Positions 18,857 through 28,229 of a stretch of 64,000 nt of DNA are shown piece after piece (the first letter of the stretch is position 1; the number at the start of each line of letters is the position of its first letter). The DNA is from Gordonia namibiensis NBRC 108229. GTDB taxonomy: Bacteria > Actinomycetota > Actinomycetes > Mycobacteriales > Mycobacteriaceae. The stretch lies in contig NZ_BAHE01000019.1 of the NCBI RefSeq assembly GCF_000298235.1, positions 124,001 through 188,000 on the forward strand, in the 5' to 3' direction. Under the pieces are notes generated by a model. The model saw only the letters and a program-made list of their open reading frames with translations. It was not told where the DNA came from and did no database searches. A program made the translations under genes and the position numbers.

Positions 18857-19552
18857 CTACCGGGCGGGCACCTCGAGCACGAGGTCGTGGCGCGACGTCG
18901 GCACCACGTCGAGATGGCGGTCGGCCCCGAATCTGCCGACGCTGCTGAGCATTCGGGTCATGCGATGCTCGAGCTCCGCCTGGTCTCCCCCGCTCCCGTA
19001 GAACGCGTGGAAGTCGCTGACCGCGGCCATCGGGAAGAGCTCTTCGACGATGCCGTCCACCTGCGGCGTATCCGGCGTGAGCGCGTCTTCGACGACGTTC
19101 TGGTAGTAACCGAAGGTCGCCTGCGTCTCGATGGCGACGGTCGTGTGCTCGTCGAGCCAGATCCGACGCCACTCCTGCGGGTCGAGGTCGGCCGGCCGGC
19201 GCAGGAAGGCCACATTCGAGAGGGCGTCGACGCGCGAGCCGTCGGCGGGCAGCTCGGGGTCGAGCGGTGCGCGTTCGGTCACCCGCCAGGCCCCGACAAC
19301 GGTGGCGATGTCACCGAGAGCCGCCAGGACGATGTCCACATCTGCGTCCCACACACTGACGACCGCCTCGATCGGCGGGTCCAGCTCGGAGATCCGCATG
19401 GCGCCGGCCACCGCGTCGTCGGAGAAATTCACCTGCACGCGACGCGCGCCCGATCGTTCACAGGCCCGGCGGAAACCCGCCCCGAGCAGTTCGACCCCCA
19501 ACTGTTCGGCACCGAGTCCGGTTCCACGCAGCGCCACCATCACCTTCGTCAT
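18857..19552 (-). CDS. EthD-like dimeric alpha/beta-barrel protein
   Basis: The 231-residue protein contains DLDPQEWRRIWLDEHTTVAIETQATFGYYQNVV and a repeated second half, typical of EthD-domain proteins (PF07110, dimeric alpha/beta barrel). Members accompany diverse degradative enzymes, but no catalytic role is established. It lies at the rpsH-side edge of the 10-kb block splitting the spc operon and ends only 31 bases before the rpsH -35 element. Family call is moderate and function unknown. Confidence 0.65.
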   Translation of the reverse strand: MTKVMVALRGTGLGAEQLGVELLGAGFRRACERSGARRVQVNFSDDAVAGAMRISELDPPIEAVVSVWDADVDIVLAALGDIATVVGAWRVTERAPLDPELPADGSRVDALSNVAFLRRPADLDPQEWRRIWLDEHTTVAIETQATFGYYQNVVEDALTPDTPQVDGIVEELFPMAAVSDFHAFYGSGGDQAELEHRMTRMLSSVGRFGADRHLDVVPTSRHDLVLEVPAR

Positions 19553-19683
19553 GCGGGCACGCTAACGGATGACTGGGCCTCGGCAGGCCCGGTTCGCCAC
19601 TCCCGGCGACCGGAGATCTCGCACCGGAACTTGTCGGACCCCCGTGGTGTCATGACGTCACCCTTCGAACAAAGGAGCGATCC

Positions 19684-20283
19684 ATGTCAGACCACGCTGC
19701 CGCGATCCGAGGTCTGCCCCGGTGGCATCCCAATCCTGTCATCCGCTCGACCATCGACACCATCCGCCGGTGTGGATGGCAGGTGACCTCCGTCGGCGAA
19801 GGATCGCCCGAGGCGAACAGTCGCGAGACCGACTGCGGGTTCTCGTACACCGCCGGGCTCTCGTTGCACTCGATCCCCGAGCTCGCCATCTACGGGGTCG
19901 ACGCGCTCACCGCGCACCACATACTGAATGAGCTCGGCGATCTCTTGCACCGCGAGGACTGGCGTGACCTCGTCGCGGACCAGTCCGACATCCGGCTGCA
20001 GACGGTAGCGGTGTCGGTACGACTCATCGAGCAGGTCCACAAGGACGAACTGATCCTTGCCAACCTGCTGTTCCCCGATTACCCGACGCTGCAGGTGGTC
20101 TGGCCGGATGAGTACGGCCGGTTCCCCTGGGAGGAGGGTTACATCCTGCTGCCGATGCATCAGCCGGTGAAAGGAATCCCGGATCTCTCGGCCCACGCGC
20201 GGCGGGCGGCCCACGTGATCACCACCGAGACCGGACCCGACCGCGCCCGACCCCGCCGGGGCCGCCGCGTCTCGGGCCACTGA
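19684..20283 (+). CDS. DUF4262 domain-containing protein
   Basis: The 199-residue soluble protein shows FSYTAGLSLHSIPELAIYGV, typical of DUF4262, a family in which such a segment follows a short N-terminal helix region. A later WPDEYGRFPWEEGY block completes the domain. It is often found as a stand-alone cytosolic protein with no assigned function. A strong aaggag site lies just upstream of the ATG. The C-terminal 30 residues are Arg/Pro rich. Confidence 0.75.
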   Translation: MSDHAAAIRGLPRWHPNPVIRSTIDTIRRCGWQVTSVGEGSPEANSRETDCGFSYTAGLSLHSIPELAIYGVDALTAHHILNELGDLLHREDWRDLVADQSDIRLQTVAVSVRLIEQVHKDELILANLLFPDYPTLQVVWPDEYGRFPWEEGYILLPMHQPVKGIPDLSAHARRAAHVITTETGPDRARPRRGRRVSGH

Positions 20284-20333
20284 CACGCCGGACATCCGTT
20301 GCCCGCCTTGATGATCGGCGCAGGCCCCGGAGG

Positions 20334-20474
20334 TCAGAGAGTCGGCCGTCGGGTGTCGTATCCTTCCCGGTACCTCACCCGACGACGACCGTCACCCGCG
20401 ACGACGAGAACCGTGCGGACGATGATCGCGAGCAGGACGACACCGCACGCGATCGTCAGAAGCACTGCGGCCAT
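20334..20474 (-). CDS. 46-residue single-pass membrane protein
   Basis: A short reading frame starts at the ATG at 20474, preceded by a good gagggag site 5 bases upstream. The peptide is MAAVLLTIACGVVLLAIIVR, then TVLVVAGDGRRRVRYREGYD and TRRPTL. It has one hydrophobic helix (residues 2-26) and a strongly basic cytoplasmic-looking tail. No family is recognised. The ribosome binding site and hydrophobic-plus-basic pattern argue for a real gene, but conservation is untested. Confidence 0.5.
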   Translation of the reverse strand: MAAVLLTIACGVVLLAIIVRTVLVVAGDGRRRVRYREGYDTRRPTL

Positions 20475-20786
20475 GACGCTCCCTCACTTCGCCCGCACAC
20501 GCGAACCACGTTGCGGCACCATTGAAATCGTCTGGGACTGGCCCGTGACGAACTGTTGTCGAACATGGTTGCGCGGAACCGCCGGCGGACGCCACTGATT
20601 TTCTGTGGCGGACGGGAGCCGTGCGTCGAGAACCGCCCCTGGGAAGCACCCTGCTCGCGGGCACCGGCGACATATCGTCCGCCGCCGCGCTCTGGAGGGC
20701 GCTTTCCGGGGGGCGCTTGTCGTCAGGGCGCGCCGGTCGGTCAGTGGAGCGATTTACTCGCGCATCCGAGTTGGCACAATGGACGC
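20475..20786. other. Intergenic region before the TerD-AIM24 gene
   Basis: About 310 bases lie between the small membrane gene and the TerD-AIM24 start. The TerD-AIM24 frame stays open back to a TTG at 20556, but the upstream residues are Arg/Pro/Cys-rich and unlike any domain. No clear promoter or hairpin was seen. The last bases before the GTG lack a ribosome binding site, which would fit leaderless or weak initiation. Confidence 0.5.
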
Positions 20787-22187
20787 GTGCTCACGCTGTC
20801 CGCCGGAGAGAACCGCCCGTTGCCGTCGTCGGCCGTGACGGTGTCGGTACGTTCCGCGTCGCCGGTCAACACCTCGGCGATCCTGCTCACCGATGCCGGT
20901 CGCGTCCGCTCCGACGCCGACCTGATCTTCTACAACCAGCCCACCGGTCCGGGTGTCGGTTATCGCTCGTCGGGAGCGGTCGACATCGTCACCGTCGACA
21001 CCGCCGCTCTCCCCCACGACATCACGACGGTTGTCGTCGCCGCGAGCCTGGACGGCACCGGCCCGTCCACCTTCGCGACCGCCGGCACCCTGACCGCAAC
21101 CCTGAGCGGCGGCGGCGAGGAACTCGGCTTCACGCCGACGGGCCTGACCAGCGAGGCTGCCGTGGTCTGCCTCGAGATCTACCGCCGCAACGACACCTGG
21201 AAGGTCCGCGCAGTCGGCCAGGGTTACGACTCCGGGCTCGCCGGTCTGGTGTCCGCATTCGGCATCGACGTGGAGGACGACCCGGCACCGCCACCGCCTC
21301 CGGGCCACCCACCGCGCGTGTCCGATCCGCAGCCGTGGCCACCCACGAATACGCCTGTCCCACAACCCCAGTCACCACCACCGGCCAGTCCGTCGCCGGC
21401 CACCCCGCCCCAGCCTCCGGTCACGACCCAACCCACGGGAGTCCCCATGCACAGCGATCTGTTCGCCCCCTCCCACGCCGAGGTCAACGGCCAGGGCATC
21501 CAGAAGCAGGGCAGCAAGATGTGTCGCGTCGGCCTCTCGGGTGAGGTCATGGCGCGCACCGGTTCGATGGTCGCCTACCAGGGAGACCTCCACTTCGAGG
21601 CCCTCGGCTCCGGCGGTTTCGGCCGGATGATGCGCCAGGCGATGACCGGCGAGGGCGTCCCTCTGATGAAGGTCACCGGCCGGGGCGACCTCTTTCTCGC
21701 CAACGCCGCGTCGGACGTGCACCTCATCGACCTCGACGGCACCGACGGCCTCACGATCAACGGCGCGAACGTCCTCGCCTTCGATTCGACGCTCCGCTAC
21801 GACATCCAGCGCGTCCAGGGCGCCGGCGCCATGAGCAACGCGGGCCTTTTCAACTGCGTGTTCACCGGCCGGGGGCGCATCGCGATCACCACCGACGGGA
21901 CACCGGTGGTCCTCAACGTCGACGCCGCGACATACGCCGACCCGCAGGCCGCGGTCGCCTGGTCGTCCAGTCTGCGGACCTCGGTGAAGTCCAACGACTC
22001 GTTCAATCTCGGCACCCTGATGGGCCGCAGCACCGGCGAGCGCTTCACCCTCGCGTTCTCCGGCCAGGGCTTCGTCGTCGTGCAGCCGTCGGAGTTGCCG
22101 CCGGGCGGGTTCATCGGCGGCACGGGCGGCGGTGGGGCCGCGGGCTCCGGCGCCGGCGGGGTGCTGGGCGGCATCCTCGGCCGCTGA
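20787..22187 (+). CDS. TerD domain-AIM24 domain fusion protein
   Basis: The 466-residue protein starts at GTG 20787 with a TerD-like fold (VLTLSAGENRPLP, SAILLTDAGRVRSDADLIFYNQP, SRKWKVRAVGQGYDSGLAGL-like end). TerD domains bind calcium and occur in tellurite- and stress-response proteins. A Pro-rich linker (about residues 175-225) leads to an AIM24-family beta domain (VNGQGIQKQGSKMCRVGLSG to GQGFVVVQPSE), ending in a Gly-rich tail. It converges on the ParA-partner gene. The combination suggests an envelope or stress-linked scaffold; function is not known. Confidence 0.8.
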   Translation: MLTLSAGENRPLPSSAVTVSVRSASPVNTSAILLTDAGRVRSDADLIFYNQPTGPGVGYRSSGAVDIVTVDTAALPHDITTVVVAASLDGTGPSTFATAGTLTATLSGGGEELGFTPTGLTSEAAVVCLEIYRRNDTWKVRAVGQGYDSGLAGLVSAFGIDVEDDPAPPPPPGHPPRVSDPQPWPPTNTPVPQPQSPPPASPSPATPPQPPVTTQPTGVPMHSDLFAPSHAEVNGQGIQKQGSKMCRVGLSGEVMARTGSMVAYQGDLHFEALGSGGFGRMMRQAMTGEGVPLMKVTGRGDLFLANAASDVHLIDLDGTDGLTINGANVLAFDSTLRYDIQRVQGAGAMSNAGLFNCVFTGRGRIAITTDGTPVVLNVDAATYADPQAAVAWSSSLRTSVKSNDSFNLGTLMGRSTGERFTLAFSGQGFVVVQPSELPPGGFIGGTGGGGAAGSGAGGVLGGILGR

Positions 22188-22207
22188 GCCCGACGACCGG
22201 CGAACGC

Positions 22208-22702
22208 CTACCGGAAGACGCTTCCCTTGTTCTCGGACGCCTCGACGCGTTCGACGATCCAGGCGACCAGCACCTCGGGCTTGCGTTTGCGGCTCGTCTC
22301 CTTGCGGGTGTCGAGTTCCTGCTCGGCGATGATGTCGCGGAGCAGGTCGAGGGTCAGTTCGCTGAGTCGCGCCGACAGTTCCTGGGCACCCCCGCCTTCG
22401 CGGTAGACGACGAACGGATCGAACGCACCCGGTTGACGTGTCACCCGCTTCTTCGGCGCCGCCGTTCGCTTCCGCGGCGCCGGCACGGGAGCGCCGTCGA
22501 TCGCGTCGTTTACCGGCCGCAGCGCGTCGACCACCCCGGTGAGGGCCGACGCGAACCGGGATGATTTCTCCGCCTCGGCGATGATCACGGTGGCCAGTCC
22601 CGCGATCAGCTGTGCGGCCTGCGGGTTCTTCGCGTCCAGCTGCGCGAGCGCACCGCCGACGGCCTGATACTCCATACGGCGGCGGGTGTCGTCGGAACTC
22701 AT
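22208..22702 (-). CDS. ParA-coupled protein with basic linker and C-terminal SAP/Rho-N-like domain
   Basis: The 164-residue protein has an alpha-helical N-terminal half. A Pro/Lys/Arg-rich linker follows (about residues 77-93, APRKRTAAPKKRVTRQPG). The C-terminal helix pair (LTLDLLRDIIAEQELDTRKE to KPEVLVAWIVERVEA) resembles SAP or Rho-N helical nucleic-acid-binding motifs. Its start overlaps the parA stop by four bases (ATGA), so the two are made together. It occupies the place a ParB-like partner would, but no ParB/HTH signature is visible. DNA binding is inferred only from charge and the helix pattern. Confidence 0.6.
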   Translation of the reverse strand: MSSDDTRRRMEYQAVGGALAQLDAKNPQAAQLIAGLATVIIAEAEKSSRFASALTGVVDALRPVNDAIDGAPVPAPRKRTAAPKKRVTRQPGAFDPFVVYREGGGAQELSARLSELTLDLLRDIIAEQELDTRKETSRKRKPEVLVAWIVERVEASENKGSVFR

Positions 22703-23556
22703 CGGATCTTCTCCTGCGCCTCGGTCATCACGTCCATGGTCAGGCCACGGAACTGGTCGAACTGTCCGGAGTTGCCGTACTTCACCCGAAGCGTCCCGTA
22801 CGACGCGAACTCCGCCGCTGCGGCAACGGAATTCGCCTCGTTGATGTAGCTGGGCAAGACGTGCTGGATGGTCGGGTCACGGCGAAGGCGCATCGCCGTC
22901 GACCGGTGCACGGCCGAGTTCGCCTTGTACTTCGTGATCACCACCCCCAGCTCGACGATCGTCCGACGGATCTCATGGCCGATCTTCCGCACCCGGGTCT
23001 GGATCTGCGGGATTCCGTACGTGGACAACACATCCGGGATGGTCGGAATGATGTAGGCGTCCGCGGCGGCGAGCCCGTTCAGGGTGATGGGCCCGATGTT
23101 GGGCGGGCAGTCGATCAGCACGTAGTCGTAGAAGTCGAGCACCGGTTCGATCGCCTCGCGGAGGAAACCGGTACCACCGTCGGGCACCCGCCCCTCGACG
23201 CGCAGCGCGCTCAGGTCCTCCTGGACCTCGATGAGATCGAGCGACGATGCGAGCAGATCCACGGAATTGACCTTCTTCACCGGTGAGACACCCCGCTCGA
23301 TGGCCTCGTCGAGCCGGAAGTACCGGGTGCCCTTTACCGCATCGGAGAACAACGTGGCCAGGGTCCGACCATTCGTGTTCAGTTCGAGCCAGCGTTCCTC
23401 GCTGATCATCATGGTGGTCAGGTTGATCTGTGAGTCGAGGTCGATGAGCAGCACCCGCTGACCGAACTCGGCCGCCATGTATTCGGCCAGCCCGGCGGTC
23501 ACCGTGGTCTTGCCGACCCCGCCCTTCAGGCTGATCGTCGCGATCACTTTGGCCAT
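22699..23556 (-). CDS. ParA/MinD-family ATPase
   Basis: The 285-residue ATPase has the deviant Walker A motif KGGVGKTT (residues 11-18), Walker A' LLIDLDSQINLTT and Walker B VLIDCPPN. ParA-type ATPases position DNA or protein cargo by nucleotide-dependent binding to the nucleoid. It is not the chromosomal soj gene: the neighbours are not parB, gidB or trmE. It is translationally coupled to a basic helical protein. The start at 23556 (MAKVIATISL) is supported by a ggcggag site; an upstream GTG at 23613 would add an unconserved tail. Cargo unknown. Confidence 0.9.
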   Translation of the reverse strand: MAKVIATISLKGGVGKTTVTAGLAEYMAAEFGQRVLLIDLDSQINLTTMMISEERWLELNTNGRTLATLFSDAVKGTRYFRLDEAIERGVSPVKKVNSVDLLASSLDLIEVQEDLSALRVEGRVPDGGTGFLREAIEPVLDFYDYVLIDCPPNIGPITLNGLAAADAYIIPTIPDVLSTYGIPQIQTRVRKIGHEIRRTIVELGVVITKYKANSAVHRSTAMRLRRDPTIQHVLPSYINEANSVAAAAEFASYGTLRVKYGNSGQFDQFRGLTMDVMTEAQEKIR

Positions 23557-23753
23557 CGAAGAATCTCCGCCTTCCCTGCGGTCATGCGTCGGCAGGGAAC
23601 CGGGTCGTCCCATCGCACTGATCAGCCGCCCCGGCGTGAGAGCTTAACACCACGATGCGTAGCGAAAATGCGCACCGTATCCGTGCTTTCGCCACGGATC
23701 CCCGGAGCATGGGTAACGTCGGGGGCACCCGCCACCACCGCAGGAGTTCGTCG

Positions 23754-24209
23754 ATGCCCGAAGCCTCCACCTCCGTCGTGATCAAGCAGCCGCCCGAAAC
23801 GGTCTGGGAGTACTGCCTGGTCCCGGAGCACGTCGCGGCGCTCACGCCGGGTGTCGTCGGCATCGTGCCGGTGTCGGAGGGCCCCACTCGCGTCGGCACC
23901 ACGTGGAAGGGCCAGATGAAGGCTCTGGGACGCACGGTCGACTGGGTCGGCGAATTCACCCGCGTCGACCCCGTGAAGGGGACGGAGTTCACGTCCACCG
24001 AGTCGCCGTTCGGATTCACCATCTCCGCGACCTTCGACGACGCTCACGACGGGGTACGACTCACCTACCGCGTGCACAACGACGGCGTCGGGGGCGGGGC
24101 GATCGGCAAGGTCGCCGACGCCTTGGCCATCCGTGCCTTCCAACGGTCGCTGGCGGCCGGCGCCCGTAAGCTGCCGCGCCTCGTCGACGAATGGGCGGCA
24201 CGACACTGA
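23754..24209 (+). CDS. SRPBCC-family protein (first paralog)
   Basis: The 151-residue START/Bet v1-like (SRPBCC) protein starts MPEASTSVVIKQPPETVWEY, with a caggag site before the ATG. The TVDWVGEFTRVD strand and a C-terminal long helix ending VDEWAARH complete the fold. Such proteins bind hydrophobic ligands. It is about half identical by eye to the SRPBCC protein at 28230, with equal length, so they are paralogs flanking the VCBS-like gene. It is transcribed divergently from parA. Confidence 0.85.
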   Translation: MPEASTSVVIKQPPETVWEYCLVPEHVAALTPGVVGIVPVSEGPTRVGTTWKGQMKALGRTVDWVGEFTRVDPVKGTEFTSTESPFGFTISATFDDAHDGVRLTYRVHNDGVGGGAIGKVADALAIRAFQRSLAAGARKLPRLVDEWAARH

Positions 24210-24582
24210 GCGAGCCGCACCCCGTCCGAACGGCACGACACGACTGTCGTCCGGTCGGACGGTTTTCACCACGCACGGTCGAGCGAGGTGAAGCCGGACA
24301 ACGGATCATCTCGCCATCTACGATCCGAACCTCGGTCCGGATCGCACCGAAAGTGCTGCACAACAGCACAACCTGGACGTCACCCGTTCAGGGGTCCCGG
24401 AAGGTCGGTGCAGACGTCGAACATCCGCTTCGATCCGACCGGATGAACCCGTCCACGAAGTGTTAGTGATCGCGACGACCAGCGGCTACCGTCAGAGGCA
24501 TCGACTGTGTTCGCGGTGGTGAGCTCCTCACCCGTCGTCGTTCACGGCGAATGTGCTGCTTCGTATCGAAGGTCTTCCGAAG
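24210..24582. other. Intergenic region with terminator upstream of VCBS-like gene
   Basis: These 373 bases hold a T-tailed hairpin just after the SRPBCC gene (24222-24266) and otherwise no convincing open frame. The distal part should include the promoter of the large surface-protein gene, but I could not pick it with confidence. Confidence 0.6.
24222..24266 (+). terminator. Intrinsic terminator after the first SRPBCC gene
   Basis: Outer arms CCGTCCGA/TCGGACGG and inner arms ACGACA/TGTCGT form a hairpin directly followed by TTTT at 24263-24266. It begins 13 bases after the SRPBCC stop, the expected place for a rho-independent terminator. Confidence 0.7.
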
Positions 24583-27500
24583 ATGACCATGTCCACTGCG
24601 CGACCCCGCCGAGTCCGGGCGCTCGCGGTTGCAGCTGCCGTGGGGTTGGCCCTCTACTCGGGAGGCCAAGCCCCCGCGACAGCTGAACCGAGCCCGTTCG
24701 GCGGCGCATCGCACAGCGTCGACGCCCCGAGCTCCGGCGGCGACTCGGGCGGCGGCGACTCCAGCAGCGGCGACTCCGGCGGCAGTGACTCCGGCGGCAG
24801 TGGCTCCGGTGGAAGCGGCAACTCCGGCGGCAGCGATTCCAGCGGAAGCGGCACGGGCGGGGGCAGCGGTTCTGGCGGTGGCGGGTCCGGGAGCGGAGAC
24901 TCCGGGTCGGGAAGCACCAGGTCCGGCGATGGCGACTCCGATGGGGGTGGCTCCGGCGATGGAGACGCCGCCGAGAGCGGGCCCGAATCCGGGAGCGACA
25001 CCGGGACCACCCCGGATTCCGGTCCCGGCGAACCCTCGGGGCCCGTCGCGGAGAACGACATCTTCCCGCAATTCCCCGATCCACCCGCCCAGAGCGAGGG
25101 ATCATCCGCAGGCGAGGCGGCCGTGCCGCCGGCCGCCGAGGAGACCGAGCCCGACCCGGAATCCTCGTCCGACGCCACCCCAAGACACACATCCCTCGAT
25201 GTCGACGTCAAGAAGGAGCCGGGCCCGGCCGGGGCCGACGCGCCCGACCGCACCCGTGACGGCTCCACGCCACCGCCTGCAGCTGATGCCCCGCGGCCCG
25301 GGGACACCGCCCTCGCCGCTCGATCCGCCGACCTCACCCGATCGAAGTTCGCCGGTGGGGTGCCACCGTCCGGCAGCCCGCCGCCCTGGGCGCCCCTTCT
25401 CAAGACCTCCGCACCGCCGGTCGCCGTGGCCCCGCAGCCACACGAAACCGGCGCATTGGGTCTCCTGACGTTCCTGGGGATCAACATCCTCGGGGGCGGG
25501 AGCACCGGCGCGGCCAGCCCGGCACCGTGGACGCTCCTGTGGTGGGTACGGCGTTTCGGCACCCAGAGCCCAGTCGCCTCGGTCGAACCCCCAGCCACCC
25601 CTGACACCTTCGGCCTGTCGACCGACCCGGATCGATTCCTGAGCGCAGCCGACGGCCCGAACACGACCGGTGCCGTACCGCAATTCGCTCTGGTCGGCGG
25701 TCTCGTCCTCGGATCCGCACTCCTCGGCCGCAAGCGCATGTCGGCGGCGGTGACGGTCACTGCCGGCGGCCCGACACCGACCATCCCGGTACCGGACAGC
25801 AGACCCGCCGGACCGATCCCCGCACCCGCGCCGAGCCCGGCTCCGGCCGGGATCCTGCACGGCTCGTTGCGATTCACCGATCCGGACGGGAACCCGATCC
25901 CGACGACGCTGCACGGCGTCACACCCACCGGAGACCGGACCTTCCGCACCGCGAGCGGCAGTGTGCTCACCTACGACGCACCTGCGGGCACGTACACCTA
26001 TACGCCCACCCTGCAGGCGCGTATCGCCGCGACCGCACCGGGGGCACCGGAGTCGGCACGGTTCGACTCGGTCATGATCACCGCCGACGACGGCCGCGGC
26101 GGTACGACCCCGATAACGGTTGCACTGCCCATCACGAGCCCGTACTCGCTAGGGCAGGTGACCGTGCCGGGCTGTCAGATCGACGAGGTCGCCATCGGAC
26201 TCGAGGACGTTGCCTTCGTGACCACCCAGCGCGGGGACGGGTGCACCCAGGTCTCCGTGGTCCGGCCGAAGTCCATGACGGTGGCGTCGGTCCCCATTGC
26301 GGGTTCTCCCACCGAGCCCGACCGTGGCGTCGTCCTCGGCCCCGACGGTCGGGCACATCAGGTCACCGAACTCACCGAGATCGCCGGGGACACCATCCGG
26401 ACAGCGGTGCGGATCACCCGGATCGACCCGTCCGGGGCGGCGTCGACCACGGGGCCGATCCTCGGACTACCAGCGGATCACCTCCGATTCGACGACGCGG
26501 GCGTCGGATACCTGCTGACCACCTGGCCCGACGACGACGGCCGGACCTACACCTACCTCACCGCTCTGGGCCTCGACGGCACCGCGTCGACCCTCCCTCG
26601 CATCCCGGGCACCGACAGCCGACTGATCCTGTCACCGTCGGGAAAGGTGTTGGTCTCGACGTCGGACGCCGATGGAACCCGTCTTCACGAAGCCGATGCC
26701 GGCAGACTGTCGCTCGTCGGGCAGGTGTTCGACGAAGAGGGCGGCGACATCTGGGCCCGGCACGGCGACTCGCTGTACTTCGTACGTCATCGTGTCGACC
26801 TCGACGCACCGGTCGCCACGCTCGCGATCCGTCACCCCGACGGTTCACTGGACACCGTCGACGGGATACCCGGCCGGGTGGCCTCGGTGGTGCCCACCGA
26901 GACCGCCGTCTACGTGGTGTCACGGTCACCCGATTCGGTCGTTGTCACCGCGGTACATCCCGATGGGCGCAGATCGTCCGTGGCTTTGTCCGGCGTCAGC
27001 GACTGCGACGCCGTCGCCGGGCCCGATGACCATCTCTACCTCCCGCTGGCGAACCCCCTGACGGGAGAGAACACCGTCGTCGGGATCTCTCCGGACGCTG
27101 TGTCCCGTGTCGTGACCTCGGGCATCGGGCAGGCCTGGGCGCGGGCCGACGAGAGTGGCAGCGTCTTCCTCACGACGACGACCCTCACGCCGGAAGGCGA
27201 GGACATCACCACGGTGACCGTCATCTGCGGTGACGGCACGAAGCACGCGGCGCGCGTAGACGGGACCCCGATCTCGGTTCACTTCGACCGACGCGGCGCC
27301 GCCCATCTCCCGATGCTCACCACCGACCCGGCGAATGGGGACCCGCTCGTCTCCCTCGCCGTGGTGCGCCCCGACTCCGCGACCGTGGTGTCCGCGACCG
27401 TCGTCGGAGAACCGGCCGGTCCCCCGGCGATCACGAACGACGGCCGCACCTACCTGCCGCTGACCCGTTTCTGCCCCGAAACCCGTTGGCCGAAGACAAC

Positions 27501-27996
27501 TCTCGTGGTCTTCCACGCCGACGGCTCGGTCGTCGAAGCCGGCGAGTTCTACGGCCACTCGACACACGGCCCCGCCCTCACACTCGACGACGACGTCATC
27601 CTGCTCACCGACGACGCCGGCACCACGACGATCCGACCGATCCGGATGGCGACCGGCGGCGGGCGCCACGCCGCCGATCCCACCGCGGCCATGGTTTTCG
27701 ACGTCACCCCGGTCATTTCCGACATCAACATCGACACCGGCACCGTGTCGGGGTCGGTGGCCGACGCAGCCTGCCCATCCCGCGCACTCAGTTTTCTGAC
27801 CACCGACACCCAGGTGGAACTCGATTCCGACAGTGGCACATTCGTTTTCACCCCGACCGAGGATCAGCGACGAGCGACGGCCGAGACGGCCACCCACGAG
27901 TTCGCGGTTCTCGTATCCGACGAATCCGGCTCGTCCACGGTGATCTCGGTGAGCGTCCCGATCGTGCCGACGAGTTTCCTCGAGACACTCGAATAG
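24583..27996 (+). CDS. Large secreted Ser/Gly-rich protein with VCBS/Ig-like repeats
   Basis: The 1137-residue protein begins with a signal-peptide-like segment (RVRALAVAAAVGLALYSGG). A long Ser/Gly/Asp repeat region (about residues 50-140) and an acidic Pro-rich stretch follow. Near residue 315 is a PWTLLWWVRRFGTQSP motif, of the kind seen before VCBS/Ig-like repeats in mycobacterial surface proteins. A hydrophobic FALVGGLVLGSALLGRKRM lies near 370-387. Two VCBS-like units (about 425-510 and 1040-1130, each with TYTYTPT/TFVFTPTEDQR strands) flank a long beta-propeller-like section. It is probably an exported adhesin or matrix protein. Start choice is uncertain: GTG 24553, ATG 24583 or ATG 24589. 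Confidence 0.75.
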   Translation: MTMSTARPRRVRALAVAAAVGLALYSGGQAPATAEPSPFGGASHSVDAPSSGGDSGGGDSSSGDSGGSDSGGSGSGGSGNSGGSDSSGSGTGGGSGSGGGGSGSGDSGSGSTRSGDGDSDGGGSGDGDAAESGPESGSDTGTTPDSGPGEPSGPVAENDIFPQFPDPPAQSEGSSAGEAAVPPAAEETEPDPESSSDATPRHTSLDVDVKKEPGPAGADAPDRTRDGSTPPPAADAPRPGDTALAARSADLTRSKFAGGVPPSGSPPPWAPLLKTSAPPVAVAPQPHETGALGLLTFLGINILGGGSTGAASPAPWTLLWWVRRFGTQSPVASVEPPATPDTFGLSTDPDRFLSAADGPNTTGAVPQFALVGGLVLGSALLGRKRMSAAVTVTAGGPTPTIPVPDSRPAGPIPAPAPSPAPAGILHGSLRFTDPDGNPIPTTLHGVTPTGDRTFRTASGSVLTYDAPAGTYTYTPTLQARIAATAPGAPESARFDSVMITADDGRGGTTPITVALPITSPYSLGQVTVPGCQIDEVAIGLEDVAFVTTQRGDGCTQVSVVRPKSMTVASVPIAGSPTEPDRGVVLGPDGRAHQVTELTEIAGDTIRTAVRITRIDPSGAASTTGPILGLPADHLRFDDAGVGYLLTTWPDDDGRTYTYLTALGLDGTASTLPRIPGTDSRLILSPSGKVLVSTSDADGTRLHEADAGRLSLVGQVFDEEGGDIWARHGDSLYFVRHRVDLDAPVATLAIRHPDGSLDTVDGIPGRVASVVPTETAVYVVSRSPDSVVVTAVHPDGRRSSVALSGVSDCDAVAGPDDHLYLPLANPLTGENTVVGISPDAVSRVVTSGIGQAWARADESGSVFLTTTTLTPEGEDITTVTVICGDGTKHAARVDGTPISVHFDRRGAAHLPMLTTDPANGDPLVSLAVVRPDSATVVSATVVGEPAGPPAITNDGRTYLPLTRFCPETRWPKTTLVVFHADGSVVEAGEFYGHSTHGPALTLDDDVILLTDDAGTTTIRPIRMATGGGRHAADPTAAMVFDVTPVISDINIDTGTVSGSVADAACPSRALSFLTTDTQVELDSDSGTFVFTPTEDQRRATAETATHEFAVLVSDESGSSTVISVSVPIVPTSFLETLE
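24733..24990 (+). repeat. Ser/Gly(Asp) low-complexity coding repeat
   Basis: This stretch is built from short irregular units of ggcggcgactcc and ggcagtggctcc type, encoding runs such as GGDSGGGDSSSGDSGGSDSG. It is likely to vary in length between strains and is prone to misassembly. Confidence 0.8.
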
Positions 27997-28229
27997 CCTG
28001 CGCGCCAACGATCCCGCTCAGAAGGGGCGGCCGCGCGCACCCGCAGGCGAACAGATCCGGACTCACGAAGCGCTTTGCCTGCCAAAGTAATTGACCGTTT
28101 TATCCGGTGGTCCCGGGCAGATCGGCGGCGTAATCTCATCCGTGCACGGAACTCGGTCAAGCAAGCACCTACCCGCCTCACGCGCGCCGTAGGCCGTCAC
28201 TCCTCGTCTTCATCCATTCAGGTTCAATC

